A stretch of 64,000 nt of DNA from Anisus vortex (lineage: Eukaryota > Mollusca > Gastropoda > Planorbidae): positions 8,378,587 through 8,442,586 of the forward strand of contig OX421505.1 in NCBI GenBank assembly GCA_949126835.1. The letters run 5' to 3'. Below, piece after piece: positions 30,022-40,941 of the stretch (position 1 is its first letter; every line of letters starts with the position of its first letter). A model generated the notes under the pieces. The model was not told the DNA's origin. It was given only the letters and a program-made list of their open reading frames with translations, and searched no databases. A program made the translations under genes and the position numbers.

Positions 30022-31437
30022 CTGATATGTCTGGTCTGATCATGCCTAATATGTCTGGCCTGATCATCTCTAATATGTCTGGTATGATCATGCCTAATAT
30101 GTCTGGTCTGATCATCTCTAATATGTCTGGTCTGATCATGCTTAATATGTCTTGTCTGATCATCTCTAATATGTCTGGTCTGATCATCTCTAATATGTCT
30201 GGTCTGATCAATGTCTAATATGTCTGGTCTGATCATCTCTGATATGGCTGGTCTGATCATGCCTAATATGTCTGGTCTGATCATCTCTAATATGTCTGGT
30301 CTGATCATGCCTAATATGTCTTGTTTGATCATTTCTGATATGTCTGGTCTGATCATCTCTAATATGTCTGTTCTTATCATGTCTAAAATGTCTGGTCTGA
30401 TCATTTCTGATATGTCTGGTCTGATCATGCCTAATATGTCTTGTCTGATCATCTCTGACATGTCTGGTATGATCATGTCTAATATGTCTGGTTTGATCAT
30501 GCCTAATATGTCTGGTCTTATCATCTCTGATATGTCTGGTCTGATCATGCTTAATATGTCTGGTCTGATCATCTCTGACATGTCTGGTATGATCATGCCT
30601 AATATGTCTGGTCTGATCATCTTTAATATGTCTGGTATGATCATCTCTCATCTGTCCATTCTGATCATCTCTGATATATCTGGTCTTATCATGTTTAATA
30701 TGTCTGGTATGATCATGCCTAATGTGTCTTGTCTGATTATGTCTAATATGTCTGGTCTGATCATCTCTGATATGTCCAGTCTGATCATCTCTGATATGTC
30801 CAATCTGATAATCTCTGATATGTCTGGTCTGATCATCTCTGATATTTCTGGTATGAACATACCTAATATGTCTGGTCTGATCATGCCTAATATGTCTGGT
30901 CTGATCATGCCTAATATGTCTGGTCTTATCATGCCTAATATGTCTGGTCTGATAATCTCTGATATGTCTGGTGTTATCATATCTAATATGTTTGGTCTGA
31001 TTATCTCTGTTATGTTTGAACTGATCATGCCTAATATGTCTGGTCTGATTATCTCTGTTATGCTTGATCTGATCATGCCTAATATGTCTGGTCTGATTAT
31101 CTCTGTTTTGTTTGATCTGGTCATGCCTAAAATATTTGGTCTGATCATTTCTAATATGTCTGGTCTGATCATCTCTGAAGTGTCTGATCTGATCATCTCT
31201 AAAATGTCTGGTCTAATCGTGCCTGATATGTCTTGTCTAGTCATGCCTGATATGTCTGGTATTATCATGCCTAATATGTCTGGTCTGATAATCTCTAATA
31301 TGTCTTATCTGATCATGCCTGATATGTCTGGTCTTATCATCTCTGATATGTCTGGTCTAATCATGCCTAATATGCTTACTCTGATCATGCCTAATATTCA
31401 TACACTGATCATGCCTAATATGTCAATTCTAATCAGG

Positions 31438-32690
31438 GTCGAGAGGCGTAAGGATGTATTCTTTGCTTTTTCCGTATCACAATGCAGGGGTAAAGCTTTT
31501 TTTTACCGGCCAAACGGATTATTGTGGACCGACATGATACTTTTTTAAAGAGCATCTTAAGTGTTGTTGGAATCGAATCCAGGTCTGGAGGGTGTCCCTG
31601 ACTTTACCCTGCTATGTCGTGGCCTTCTGAACGCTGCCTCACCGGTCCTAGTGGTCAATTTGGTCCGACGGAATACTTTTACGCTTATAAGTGGTGTATC
31701 TCTAGTATCAATGGAGAACTATGTGTCTATGGATAACTATTTATCTATGGATGATTATAGTAATAATTCTTTTCGTATAGCGCTACCAATAAACAGCTCA
31801 TTAAGCATTAAGCAACAAACAAGCTAGTAAAACAACGGAGGCCAGTCAAAAAGTTGATAGAACTTTTCTGCCTGAGTTAGATGGGAAGTAGATTACATTC
31901 TTTTGGGCCAGATATTGCGAAGGCTCTCGGGCCAACGGTCGTCAGGGTAAAAGGGGGCATCCCCCACATGCGAGGAGTCAGCAGAAGAGTGTTCTTCGTG
32001 GAACATAGGGTTTGAATTGGTATGTGTGGATAAATAAGTATGCGTACTATTTCTACTTACGTTAACGAAGTCAAGCACTGCCCAGATTGATGAAAAGTAA
32101 AGAGACTGTAGTCTGTGTTGATACTGTTGTTGTCTGCTGCTGTCTGCTGTTCAGGTTGGATAGGATGTGTCTCACACTTATACAACTTTGATAACAATCC
32201 GCTTACTGCTAGGGCTATAGTGCTGCGGATGACACTTAAAACAGAACACAATGAAAAAAGCTACAATCGGATGATCATTAAAACAGAAGGTAGTAAAGAC
32301 GCGAAATGATGACAAAGATGGTGCAATGCACATTCGTAACATAGGAGATGACAGATTTTATATTTTAGGGCAAAATTTGCTTTGTATTGCTTTTACAAAG
32401 TTTAGATATTAAAATAAGTATAGGAGACATCTAGAATATATTGAAATGATCTTTAGTAAACATTAGGAGTTTACAATAACTCGAATACTTTAAAAGTTTC
32501 GTTGCCTTTTGTGAACCCTACTTTGAAAATCTCCACAGCCATCGCTTATAGAATTTCAAAACAAGGCGCATACAATGCATAGCTTACGTAGGCTGTACAT
32601 GTTATTCAACGCAAAATGCTGAAGTAATTCGACCAACTGTTAACAAAAGAAATAATCTTCAAGATGGAGACAACAGATAATAGAGGCCCG
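31438..32690. other. Unassigned sequence right of the satellite
   Basis: No gene recognised. Between 31560 and 31650 the inverse strand holds a B-box-like GGATTCGATTCC, possibly a SINE head. Short open frames at 31561-31827 and 31893-32078 show no family features. Confidence 0.35.
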
Positions 32691-32900
32691 AATTATCTAT
32701 GTATCCATCCTTTATGTATCTATTTTTTGTTGTATCTTACACACATGTAAACTATCTTTATATCTACTATCTTTTCAAGATATGCTTCTATCTATTAGAT
32801 CTACTATCTACTTATCTATCTAATTACTATCTGTATACTATCTATCTAGTTATGATCTACCTAACAAAACTTTTGTCCATCTATTCGCCCACCAAGCTGT
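32690..32900. repeat. Degenerate TATC microsatellite
   Basis: Interrupted tatctatc/ctatct repeats over about 200 bp. Short open frames here are a product of the repeat. Confidence 0.6.
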
Positions 32901-32939
32901 CGAAGTATGTATAACAACGATTCGCTCTCATAAAGGGCA

Positions 32940-33310
32940 CACCAGTGGGTTCATGCACGGAGGACAGCCCCTGTTGCGCTACCAACAATCATTGCACTAC
33001 CGAGAATCCCCAAGATTCCATGGGGGGGGGGAGAGGACAAATTGTGCGCAACAGCAACAGCCCGTCTCATCACTGCCCTTTCAACACAGTCTGGATTTTT
33101 TGCTACCGAGCCACAGTGCAGGTAATCGATCGAGCCACGGTAATCCAGGGGGCGGGGGGAATCCGCAGGTGGGGTTGGGGTGGGGGGTGGGTAAAGCAAG
33201 GTAGCGCTTGGGACTGCAGAGACCGTGCCGCGGGGTGGCGCGGGCTGGCGCGTTCTGGCGCATCTGGATAATCTCGGACAGGATCTTGGTGTACCCCCAC
33301 CACCATCATC
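32940..33310. other. GC-rich block with G-runs
   Basis: About 370 bp that is clearly richer in G and C than its surroundings, with runs such as gggggcggggggaatcc at 33150 and a triplet of ggcgcg-like words at 33235-33262. Frames are open on both strands because stop codons are rare in GC-rich DNA. No protein family recognised. It may be an insertion from another source or a repeat fragment. Confidence 0.4.
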
Positions 33311-33525
33311 CACCAATTTTCATTATTACATTGTTAAGCCCTGTACGTGAGATCTGGAAGGCTCGTTCGTTTTTTTTTAAAGGAGACAAATAAGATTAAC
33401 CCACCTGTCTATCTGTATATCAACCTATCTATCATTCTAAGCTACAAATCAGTCCAACCATTTATCTCTATTTCCCGAACGACACACATTTTCTTTTAAA
33501 CCTTCAATCATTTTATCATGTTGAC

Positions 33526-34780
33526 ATGCGTTCACAACTGAATCCTGTTGTAATAAGACAAACAAACTTTACTTTCCCTGACCTTTGTGAGGAAGCGTCC
33601 GAAGTGTTTCCTGCTTGTGTGGTAGCATTGAGTATGACCAAGGACACTTTACAACCTAAGTCTCCACCTGTGGAAGATACAGCTAAGAATATGGGTAATG
33701 ACCTCAAGTTGCCGTTACACATCTCCCATTCTGATTTCCTATCAGAGCAAGAACGAGATGCTAAATACAGACCCTACGGCTCAAGGTGAGCACTCCTGAA
33801 AGTGATAGAACCACAGGTTCTGGACACTATATCAACAATGGCTTACTATATCACAAGAAGCAGTTGATAGTACCATAACTTTATTGCAAGGACATTTTGC
33901 ACATCGCTCATGACATGCCCACGTTTGGACACCTAGGGGTCAGGAAGATGTTAGCAAAAGTTCGAGAACATTTTTAATGGCATGGAAATAAGGAAAACGT
34001 GGCCAAGTACCTTAAAAGTTGCTCTGTATGTCAAATAGCGGGCAAACCCAACCAGAACATACCGAAAGCACCGCTGCACCCAATACCCGCTTTTCAGAAA
34101 CCCGAATTTTGATGGACTGAAGGGTTCTTTGTCCAAAACCAAGAATGGCAACGAGTTTTTACTAACTTTAATGTGCACGGCCACCTGCTTCCCGGAAGCC
34201 ATACCTCTTAGAAACATTCGAACGAGAACGATTACTAAAGTGATGGCGAAGTTTTTCAATACTTTTTATCAGGGATTTTATCAGTACAAACGTATGACAT
34301 TTTTGCTTTAACGAATGCACCTAGTTCTTTTCAAAGGATGAGACATAAATTTTTTGTGATCTAGAAGGATGTGATGCTTATATAGATGATGTTGTTATCT
34401 ATTCCCAAGATTTTGATACTCATATTGTACAGCTGAATCAGCTATTTTCTAAGCTTGCTAAAGCAAATTTGACTGTAAACCGTGGTCCAGACCGACCAAG
34501 GCACTAACTTCACCAGCAACCAGTTTCAAGAGACCCTAACCAAGTTAGGAGTCCAGCACGTGGTCAGTGGTCAATCACAAGGGGCAATCGAGAGTTTTCA
34601 TGAAACCCTAAAAGCCATGTTGAGGACCTACAGTGTGGACAATCCTCAATGGGATGAAGGTATCTCAATGCTATTGTTCGATGCTCGGGTCGCAACACAG
34701 GAATCCTTAGGCATACCGCTCTTTCTGCTAGTTTTTGGACACTCTCGGATTTCAAGGAGAAACTAGGACACATTTGGAAG
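33526..34780 (+). pseudogene. Scrambled Ty3/gypsy pol fragments (integrase, RT, integrase)
   Basis: 33526-33780 is a pol linker piece. 33900-34130 encodes an integrase HHCC finger region (FGHLGVRKMLAKVREHF, then CSVCQIAGKP) with stops. 34300-34470 encodes an RT piece (an LTNAPSSFQRM-like segment, then YIDDVVIYSQDF) in another frame. 34482-34766 returns to integrase core (QTDQGTNFTSNQF, SQGAIESFHETLKAML, QESLGIPLFLLVFGH). RT normally lies upstream of integrase, so the RT piece inside integrase points to rearrangement or nested insertion. Multiple stops and frame changes show the copy is dead. Confidence 0.8.
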
Positions 34781-34886
34781 GTTCTACAGTGGAGAATGAT
34801 AAACCCTGTTGTGAGACAGAAGACCCTGTACTATTTAAAGAAAATCCCACTTAGTTATTAAATTCTATGAACTTAGTTAACCTTGG

Positions 34887-35571
34887 TGTTACGTGCCAAA
34901 GTGGACACTGTGTTAGCGACCCATGAAGTGTTTTGGGGTGGTGTTATTTTAGCGATTCATACGCTAGGTTTAGAAGGGGACTTTTTCCTAGGTTGACTAG
35001 TCAGTTGCTTGAGAGAGGCCTGACCGTGCAAGACTGTCTTTTTATTCAGATTTGTAAAAGCGTAAGTGAGATTTACAATGATAACTTTGGGCACACTGTA
35101 TAATAATAGTAACATTGTATAATAATAACGGAAACACTATAACATTATAGTATTGTACTATTGTACGGTTATTGCTAATTGTATTGAGGATAGTTCTTTG
35201 AATGCCTCTTTCATATATTTGTAATAAGCGAATATTTCCTGATCTAGTCTAGGTCAAGATCAGAGTCGCTATTTTCTTGCTATTCTCTTGGGTGATCTTA
35301 TACCTAGAAGATATAATGATTTCATGTTTGATTAATGTATGTAACTTTCTTGTATATTTCTTTTGTTATTTCTTTATTTATAATAAACTATTCATTATTC
35401 AGCTGAACTCGGGCCTATCTTTCTGAATGTTATGTACTTAGATATTCGTTGGATAGTTTAACATAGATCACTACTCGCAATCTCGCTCATACCCCTTAAG
35501 ACTAAGAGCCTTGATATTAAAACTTTGAATATCCCATTAACTGGATAAGACGAGAAGGCGGGTACGTGACA
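34887..35571 (+). repeat. LTR A of outer gypsy element (685 bp)
   Basis: Starts tgttacgtgccaaagtgg and ends gggtacgtgaca. A diverged counterpart lies at 40942-41629 in the same orientation. The next bases, ttggtaataaactg, could be the primer-binding site. Confidence 0.85.
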
Positions 35572-35589
35572 TTGGTAATAAACTGTCTC

Positions 35590-36090
35590 ATGTGTCTAAG
35601 GACAAACAAATAATTTTATCAGATTTGATTGTAAATTTTGTAGAGATTTTTCCGGATGTTCCTGGGGAAACCCACATAGCATGTCATGATATTGGTGTCG
35701 GAAATGCAAGTCCGGTAAAACAGCATCCCTATCGTGTAAACCCCGAACAGGCTAAAATCATGAAGAAAGAAATCCATTAAATGACATCATAAAGAAGAGC
35801 CAGAGTAGCTGGAGTTCTCCCTGTATCCTAGTCCCCAAGACAGGCACCAGGTTTTGGTTTTATACCGATTTTCGAAAAGTAAATTATCTGTCCAAAAGTG
35901 ATTCTTTTCCCTTCCCCGTATCGAGGATCTGATTGATAAAATTGTTCGGGAAAAATTTGTGACAAAATTATACTTGTTAGCTGGTTACTGGTGTATTCCC
36001 TTTTACCCTGGGCGAAATAAATTTCTGCCTTTTGTCAAATTCTCCTGTCGTAAATGCCCCTGATTTTGGCAAACTTTTCAAGATTATAGA
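35590..36090 (+). pseudogene. RT N-terminal fragment of the outer gypsy element
   Basis: Open to a stop at 35780: FVEIFPDVPGETHIACHDIG and VKQHPYRVNPEQAKIMKKEI, the entry to the RT palm in gypsy pol. Beyond it, decayed pieces are recognisable (SPCILVPK-like, DFRKVN-like and FPLPRI-like in broken frames). Cut off by the inner element at 36091. Confidence 0.8.
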
Positions 36091-36315
36091 TGTAGTGAGA
36101 ACTTGGTGTATCGGTATTTGGACACTGAATGTTTCGTTAATTAGATTTAAGACAAAAGATTAGTGCCCACTTCCTGTGTTGTTTTTATACACGTTGTCTT
36201 CCTGTCCCTCACGATTGAAGGTTAATCGTATTGTTCAAGTTATCATTAAATAAATGATCCTTTACAGCTTTTTGGTCTAGTGTATTGATAAACAATAATA
36301 AACCATTTCATTACA
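36091..36315 (+). repeat. 5' LTR of inner gypsy element (225 bp)
   Basis: Runs from tgtagtgagaacttgg to ccatttcattaca. The start matches the six bases after the 3' polypurine tract at 40331. Contains an AATAAATGATCC polyadenylation-like site near 36249. Confidence 0.75.
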
Positions 36316-36328
36316 TGGTGTCAGAAGT
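36316..36328 (+). promoter_or_regulatory. Primer-binding site of inner gypsy element
   Basis: tggtgtcagaagt directly after the LTR end CA. It begins with TGG, complementary to a tRNA CCA end. Confidence 0.7.
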
Positions 36329-36331
36329 ATT

Positions 36332-36976
36332 ATGGCTAAATTCCACCCGCCAGAGCAATTCGATTTCAGTTCGCCTACGAAGTGGCCCGAGTGGAGAGAA
36401 CGGTTCTTAAGATTCAGAATGGCCACTAAGCTAGGCAAGGAAGAAGGCTCAGTACAAGTAAGCAGCCTTATCTATGCAATGGGGGCAGATGCTGAAAAAA
36501 TTTATTCTACGGTTACTTTCGAGGCTGGTCAATCCAGGCCTGAAGAAAACTTTGAATTAATACTAAGCAAATTCAATAGTTACTTTACGCCCAAACGAAA
36601 TATCATACATGAGAGAGCCAAATTTTACACCTGTAGCCAAAAGGAAGGCGAAAGTGTAGAACAATATATACGAACACTGTATGAATTAGCTGCCTATTGT
36701 GAGTTCTCTGATAAAAGCGACAGTATCAGAGATCGACTCGTACTGGGACTCACAGATAGGGAGATCTCACAAACACTGCAGCTGCAGAGAGACCTGACTT
36801 TGGATGCTGCTGTTGAAATAGCTAGGCACTATGAGATGGTGAAGAGACAATTGTTTGTCAACGGACTCAGTCAGATGTGGTGCTCCGCGTCGCCAGACTC
36901 ATTCACAATCGATCAGTGGGAAGGGAGAAGGAAGTGCAAGGAGGGAAAGTACAGGAAATACTTTCGTCTCACATAA
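36332..36976 (+). pseudogene. Gag of inner gypsy element
   Basis: 214 codons from ATG. Capsid features: FDFSSPTKWPEWRERFLRFR, LIYAMGADAEKIY, FNSYFTPKRNIIHERAKFY and EYIRTLYELA-like (EQYIRTLYELAAYCEF), all typical of mag/K02A2.6-like Gag. The frame shifts within 36855-36976, so the zinc-knuckle part is read from another frame. This is the first inactivating lesion. Confidence 0.85.
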
Positions 36977-37826
36977 AGGAGAATCAGCCAACTTTGTTAA
37001 GAAATGTGGAAATTGTGGACAATCTCATTACAAGACAGCCTGTCCAGCAAAGGGCAAGTCGTGTCGCCACTGTGGTAAATTAGGTCATTTCATCTCAGTG
37101 TGTCGTCAGCGAAAGCAACATTGTGACGTTCACAGTATTATGCATCATGACACAGTTACCCAGTCATACACATTTGACTCAATATTGTCAACAGTTGCAG
37201 AGCCACCATGGAGAGTGACAGTTAACATTCACCATCTGCCAAATAACTTTAAAATTGACACAGGTGCTGATGTTAGTGTTATTTCCAGAGCTACTTATAA
37301 CAAGATAAGCCCTAGTCCTAAACTAACTCATTCTACTGCAACTCTGCGAAGACCTGGTGGTTTCCTACAGAACTTGGGAGAATTTACTGCTCCAGCTACA
37401 TTCCAGAACAAAAAGTTTCAAATTCGTCTTTTTGTTATTAATGAGGAGACTGACAGTCTTTTGGGTAGAGGCGTAGTTAATGCCCTGGGTCCTGTGCAAA
37501 AAAATATCAATGAAATCGGAGCAGCAGTTCCTCTCGACTTATCTACACATATAAAGTGCACTCCGGTTACCATTAAAATTCGCAAAGATGCTCAGCCATA
37601 CAGCTTACCTACAGCAAGGAGAGTGCCAATACCTCTTATTGACAAGGTCATGGTTGAACTACAACGGATGGAAAAAGCAGGCGTAATAGAACCTATTACT
37701 GAAGCAACAGATTGGTGCGCTCCAATGGTGCCAATCTTAAAGAAGAATGGATCGATTCGTATTTTTACAGACTTTAAGAAGCTCAATTCTGCAGTGAAGC
37801 GGGAACGCTATGTGCTTCCTGTATAA
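36855..37826 (+). pseudogene. Nucleocapsid, protease and RT start of inner gypsy element
   Basis: Two zinc knuckles lie near 37005-37110 (CGNCGQSHYKTAC and CRHCGKLGHFISVC). The protease active site DTGADVSVIS lies near 37257. The RT fingers begin at about 37590 (PYSLPTARRVPIPL, MEKAGVIEPITEATDWCAPM, IFTDFKKLNSAVKRERY). A TAA at 37824-37826 interrupts RT just before the conserved DDIL segment. Confidence 0.85.
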
Positions 37827-38990
37827 GATGATATACTACACAAGCTTCAAGGTGCAACAGTATTCTCAAAATTGGATGCAGCAACAGGATTTTGGCAAAT
37901 TCCTTTAGACAGTTCCACTGCAAAGCTGACTACCTTTATAACACCTTTTGGTCGATACTATTATAAAAGGCTACCATTTGGCATCACAAGTGCACCTGAG
38001 ATTTTCCAGAGGGTGATGGAAAACATTCTGGAAAAAGAGCAAAATGTAATTTGCTATTTTGATTATATTCTTGTCTTTAGTAAAACAGAGAAAGAACATG
38101 AAAAACACTTGTCAGCAGTTCTAAAAAGGCTGAACGAAGTGAATCTTCAACTAAACCAAGAAAAGTGTGAGTACAGAAAGAAGGAAATTGATTTCCTGGG
38201 ACATCGCATCAGTAAGGATGGTATAAGCCCAGATCCTATCAAGGTTTCTGCTATTATTGACATGCCAGAGCCACGAGATGTTGAGGAGTTACGTCGCCTA
38301 CTTGGCATGGTAAACTTCATGGGCAGATACATTCCAAACATATCTACAATTCTTCGTCCTCTGACACAATTGTTGGAGAAGAAAAACCATTGGACATGGG
38401 GATCATCTCAAATAAATGCACTTACACAGGTAAAGAAAATGCTCACATCTACACCTACACTTGCATTCTTTGACATTTTAAGGCCATGTGTTGTAAGCGT
38501 TGATGCAAGTTCCTATGGAATTGGTGGAGTGCTTCTTCAAGAATGTGATGGTAAACTCAAACCTGTAGTTTTCTGCTCACGTACTCTAACTCCAGCAGAA
38601 AAGAATTACGCGCAGATAGAAAAAGAACTTTTGGCAGCAGTATGGACTTGTGAAAAGCTCCTAAAGTACCTCATGGGATTACCATAATTTACATTACAGA
38701 CTGATCACAAGCCACTGATATCTTTGATCAATGTTCGAGACCTGCAAGACACACCAATACGTTGCCAGAGAATGCTTATAAGGCTCATGCGCTTTAATGT
38801 TCATGCTACTTACATACCAGGCGTACAACTTATCATTGCTGATACACTGTCGCGCAGCCCACAACAAGTAAACGTTGGGTTGGTTAAAGAAGTGGATCGC
38901 CTCATACAGGATATTGACTCTCATATAGACTCAGTTCGAATGTCTTGGCCGGCGTCCGATGCGAAACTTTTACAGTTTGCAAGCGAATCA
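37827..38990 (+). pseudogene. RT palm, RNase H of inner gypsy element
   Basis: The RT palm reads KLDAATGFWQIPLD and FGITSAPEIFQRVME. The catalytic box reads CYFDYILVFS: the second Asp of the usual F/Y-x-DD box is replaced by Tyr (TAT at 38064-38066), which should abolish polymerase activity. RNase H follows (VVSVDASSYGIGG, YAQIEKELLAAVW, QTDHKPLISLINVRD). In-frame stops occur at 38685 and 38990. Order and spacing are otherwise normal. Confidence 0.85.
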
Positions 38991-39049
38991 TAGAAAGACC
39001 CTATCATTACAACTGCCATCAAGTACACTGAAAATGGCTGGCCTAAATA

Positions 39050-40314
39050 TGTGAAAAATATTGAACAATATCTCAAAGATTTCTACAATGTGCGCTTTGA
39101 ACTGAGCGTTCATCAAGGCATGCTCATCGGAGGATCCCAAATAGTAGTACCAAAGTCACTTAGAGCAGAAATTCTAAACAGAATTCATGATGGGCATTAC
39201 AAAATATCGGGAGAGAGCAAAACAGTCTGTATGGTGGCCAGGAATTAGCGGCGAAATCCAGCAGCTCGTTTCTTCTTGCCAACATTGTGAACAGAAGATG
39301 CCAACTTTCAGAAGAGAGCCCATCATGTCAACACCACTTCCCAGCAGACCATTTCAGATGATCGGTGCTGACATTTGTGACTTCAAAGGTCAGAATTATC
39401 TCGTAGTGGTTGATTACTACTCGAGATATCTGGAGATCTTGTCACTTTCTAGCATGACCTCTGTGGTCGTCATTACAAAGTTTAAATCCATTTTTGCACA
39501 TCATGGAATCCCGGAGTCATTAGTCACTGACAACGGTCGCCAATTTACTTCAAGAGAATTCCAAAAGTTTTCAGAAGAGTGGAATTTCCTGCACGTTATT
39601 AGTTCGCCATGCTATGCCCAAAGCAACGGTGAGGCAGAACGAGCAGTTCAGGAAGCGAAGAAAATATTAAGTCAAGCAGACCCTTTTCTAGCTTTAATGA
39701 ACTACAGATCATCACCAACTACAGCCACAGGGTACAGTCCCGCTGAGTTAGTGATGGATAGTAAAATCAGAACTATCCTACCAACATTGCCAGTCAATCT
39801 TTCTCCAAAAATCATAGAAAGAAAGTCTATTCTTGGAAAGGACGAAGGGAGGAAAAGGGCAAATCAGATCTACTATAACAGACGTCATGGTACTAGAAAG
39901 CTTCCACCTTTAGAGCCAGGTACCAAGGTCTTACAGAAACTAGACCATGAGCGACAATGGACAAATCCAGCCACTGTAATCAGAAGCGTGGCTCCCAGAT
40001 CATATCTAATCAAGACTTCTTTTGGGACTTTTCGTAGGAACAGAAAACACTTACGGCCAACATCAACATTTGTTCCTACCTCTATCGGTTCCCTACCTGA
40101 CAAGGACGATGCCATTGTTACTGAACAACAGAACGGCATGCCTCAACCTCAGGGAGATCCAGGTTTTACCAACCCTCAAGAACCGGATAATAACACTACT
40201 GAAACCCACCTTGAACCCCAAGAGCAGGCGCATGGCCCACCCGTTGGCTCTACGGTTTTGACAACTCGGTCTGAACGTATCATTAATTTACCTGCCAGAT
40301 ATCGGAATGACTAA
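39050..40314 (+). pseudogene. Integrase of inner gypsy element
   Basis: The first part (39051-39246) carries the histidine region of the zinc finger and then loses frame. The frame from 39187 runs intact to TGA at 40312-40314. The CX2C of the finger (SCQHCEQKM), then the catalytic triad (GADICDF, VTDNGRQFTS, NGEAERAVQEA) are all present. A C-terminal SH3-like region is followed by a Pro/Gln/Thr-rich tail. Confidence 0.85.
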
Positions 40315-40336
40315 ACGTAAAAGGGGGAGATGTAGT

Positions 40337-40647
40337 GATGATGGTATTGAGCATCCTGTTGCCTGTTTTTCAAAAACTTAAATTCGCATCAGAAGGAGTT
40401 ACTCGACTATCGAGAAAGAAACTTTAGGTTTACTATTACCCCTCCAGCATTTTCAGGTGTCGTGAACTCTTCAATCAATCCAGTAATTGTGTACACTGAC
40501 CATAATTTATTCACTTTAGTGACTAAACTGGGAATGAAGAATCAAAGGATATTAAGGTGGTGCCTGTATTTTCAGAGTTTCAATCTGGTTATTAAGCACA
40601 TTAAGGGAAGTAATAACGTGGTAGCGGACACACTCTCTCGAATTTAA
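40337..40647 (+). pseudogene. RNase H fragment of the outer gypsy element
   Basis: IEHPVACFSK and SYSTIEKE-like segments, with a frame change, then VNSSINPVIVYTDHNLFTLV and a terminal SNNVVADTLSRI. These are the RNase H and connection region. Continues the element that was interrupted at 36091. Confidence 0.75.
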
Positions 40648-40941
40648 TTGATGAGTGTTTCAAAAATGTTCTTTTTGATTTCATGTAATTTTGTTGATAT
40701 TTAGATAGTGTAATGATATGCAGTCCCTGAATTTTGATGATGCAATTTTAATAGTATTATGACAAGCATGATATAAATTTTGAATTTGAATTTTTTTTTA
40801 TTATTAATTAATGACATATTTTTGAATCGTTGTAAGGAGGTTTTGAAATTTGTGTCTAAGTGAAATGAACCTCGTGTTATCAGTAGATTTTGGGTTAGAA
40901 ATTGCAACTTTTATTATCAATTTTATAAAAAGGTGAGGGGG

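Larger units (their letters stand above)
18935..31437. repeat. Satellite array, 24 bp unit, 12.5 kb, with higher-order structure
   Basis: The basic unit is atgtctggtctgatcatgcc followed by taat. Frequent variants have atctctaat or atctctgat in the second half. Every unit carries the palindrome TGATCA. Since 24 is divisible by 3, one + frame reads MSGLIMPN and two - frames read MIRPDILG and RHIRHDQT repeatedly, giving long open frames on both strands (up to about 440 codons). No start context, splice signal or non-repeat domain supports translation. Blocks of 0.9-2 kb, each including an embedded TIR element, are repeated (for example 21462-22290, 23446-24270, 26355-27190, 27464-28250, 29867-30650). 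Units are more diverged near the right end (30680-31437). Confidence 0.95.
36091..40336 (+). mobile_element. Inner Ty3/gypsy element (mag-like), missing its 3' LTR
   Basis: A 225 bp 5' LTR (36091-36315) is followed by a TGG-starting primer site and gag-pol coding sequence to 40314, then a polypurine tract (aaagggggaga, up to 40330). Only the first few LTR bases (TGTAGT) follow before outer-element RNase H sequence resumes. The 3' LTR and some outer sequence were lost together, probably by one deletion. Coding sequence is near complete but contains two frame changes and three in-frame stops. Confidence 0.85.

Noticed and set aside
18935..31437. CRISPR array
   Set aside because: Repeats are contiguous 24-mers without unique spacers, and the genome is eukaryotic.
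18924..31548. Many overlapping open frames (MSGLIMPN, MIRPDILG and RHIRHDQT repeats) as genes
   Set aside because: They arise from a stop-free 24 bp tandem unit on both strands, with no domain, start context or splice signal.
32945..33316. Gene in the GC-rich block
   Set aside because: Open frames on both strands with no family features. High GC alone explains the lack of stops.
34887..34887. LTR A as the 3' LTR of the pol fragments at 33526-34780
   Set aside because: No polypurine tract precedes it, and a candidate primer site and RT follow it, so the 5' role for the outer element fits better, though both remain possible.
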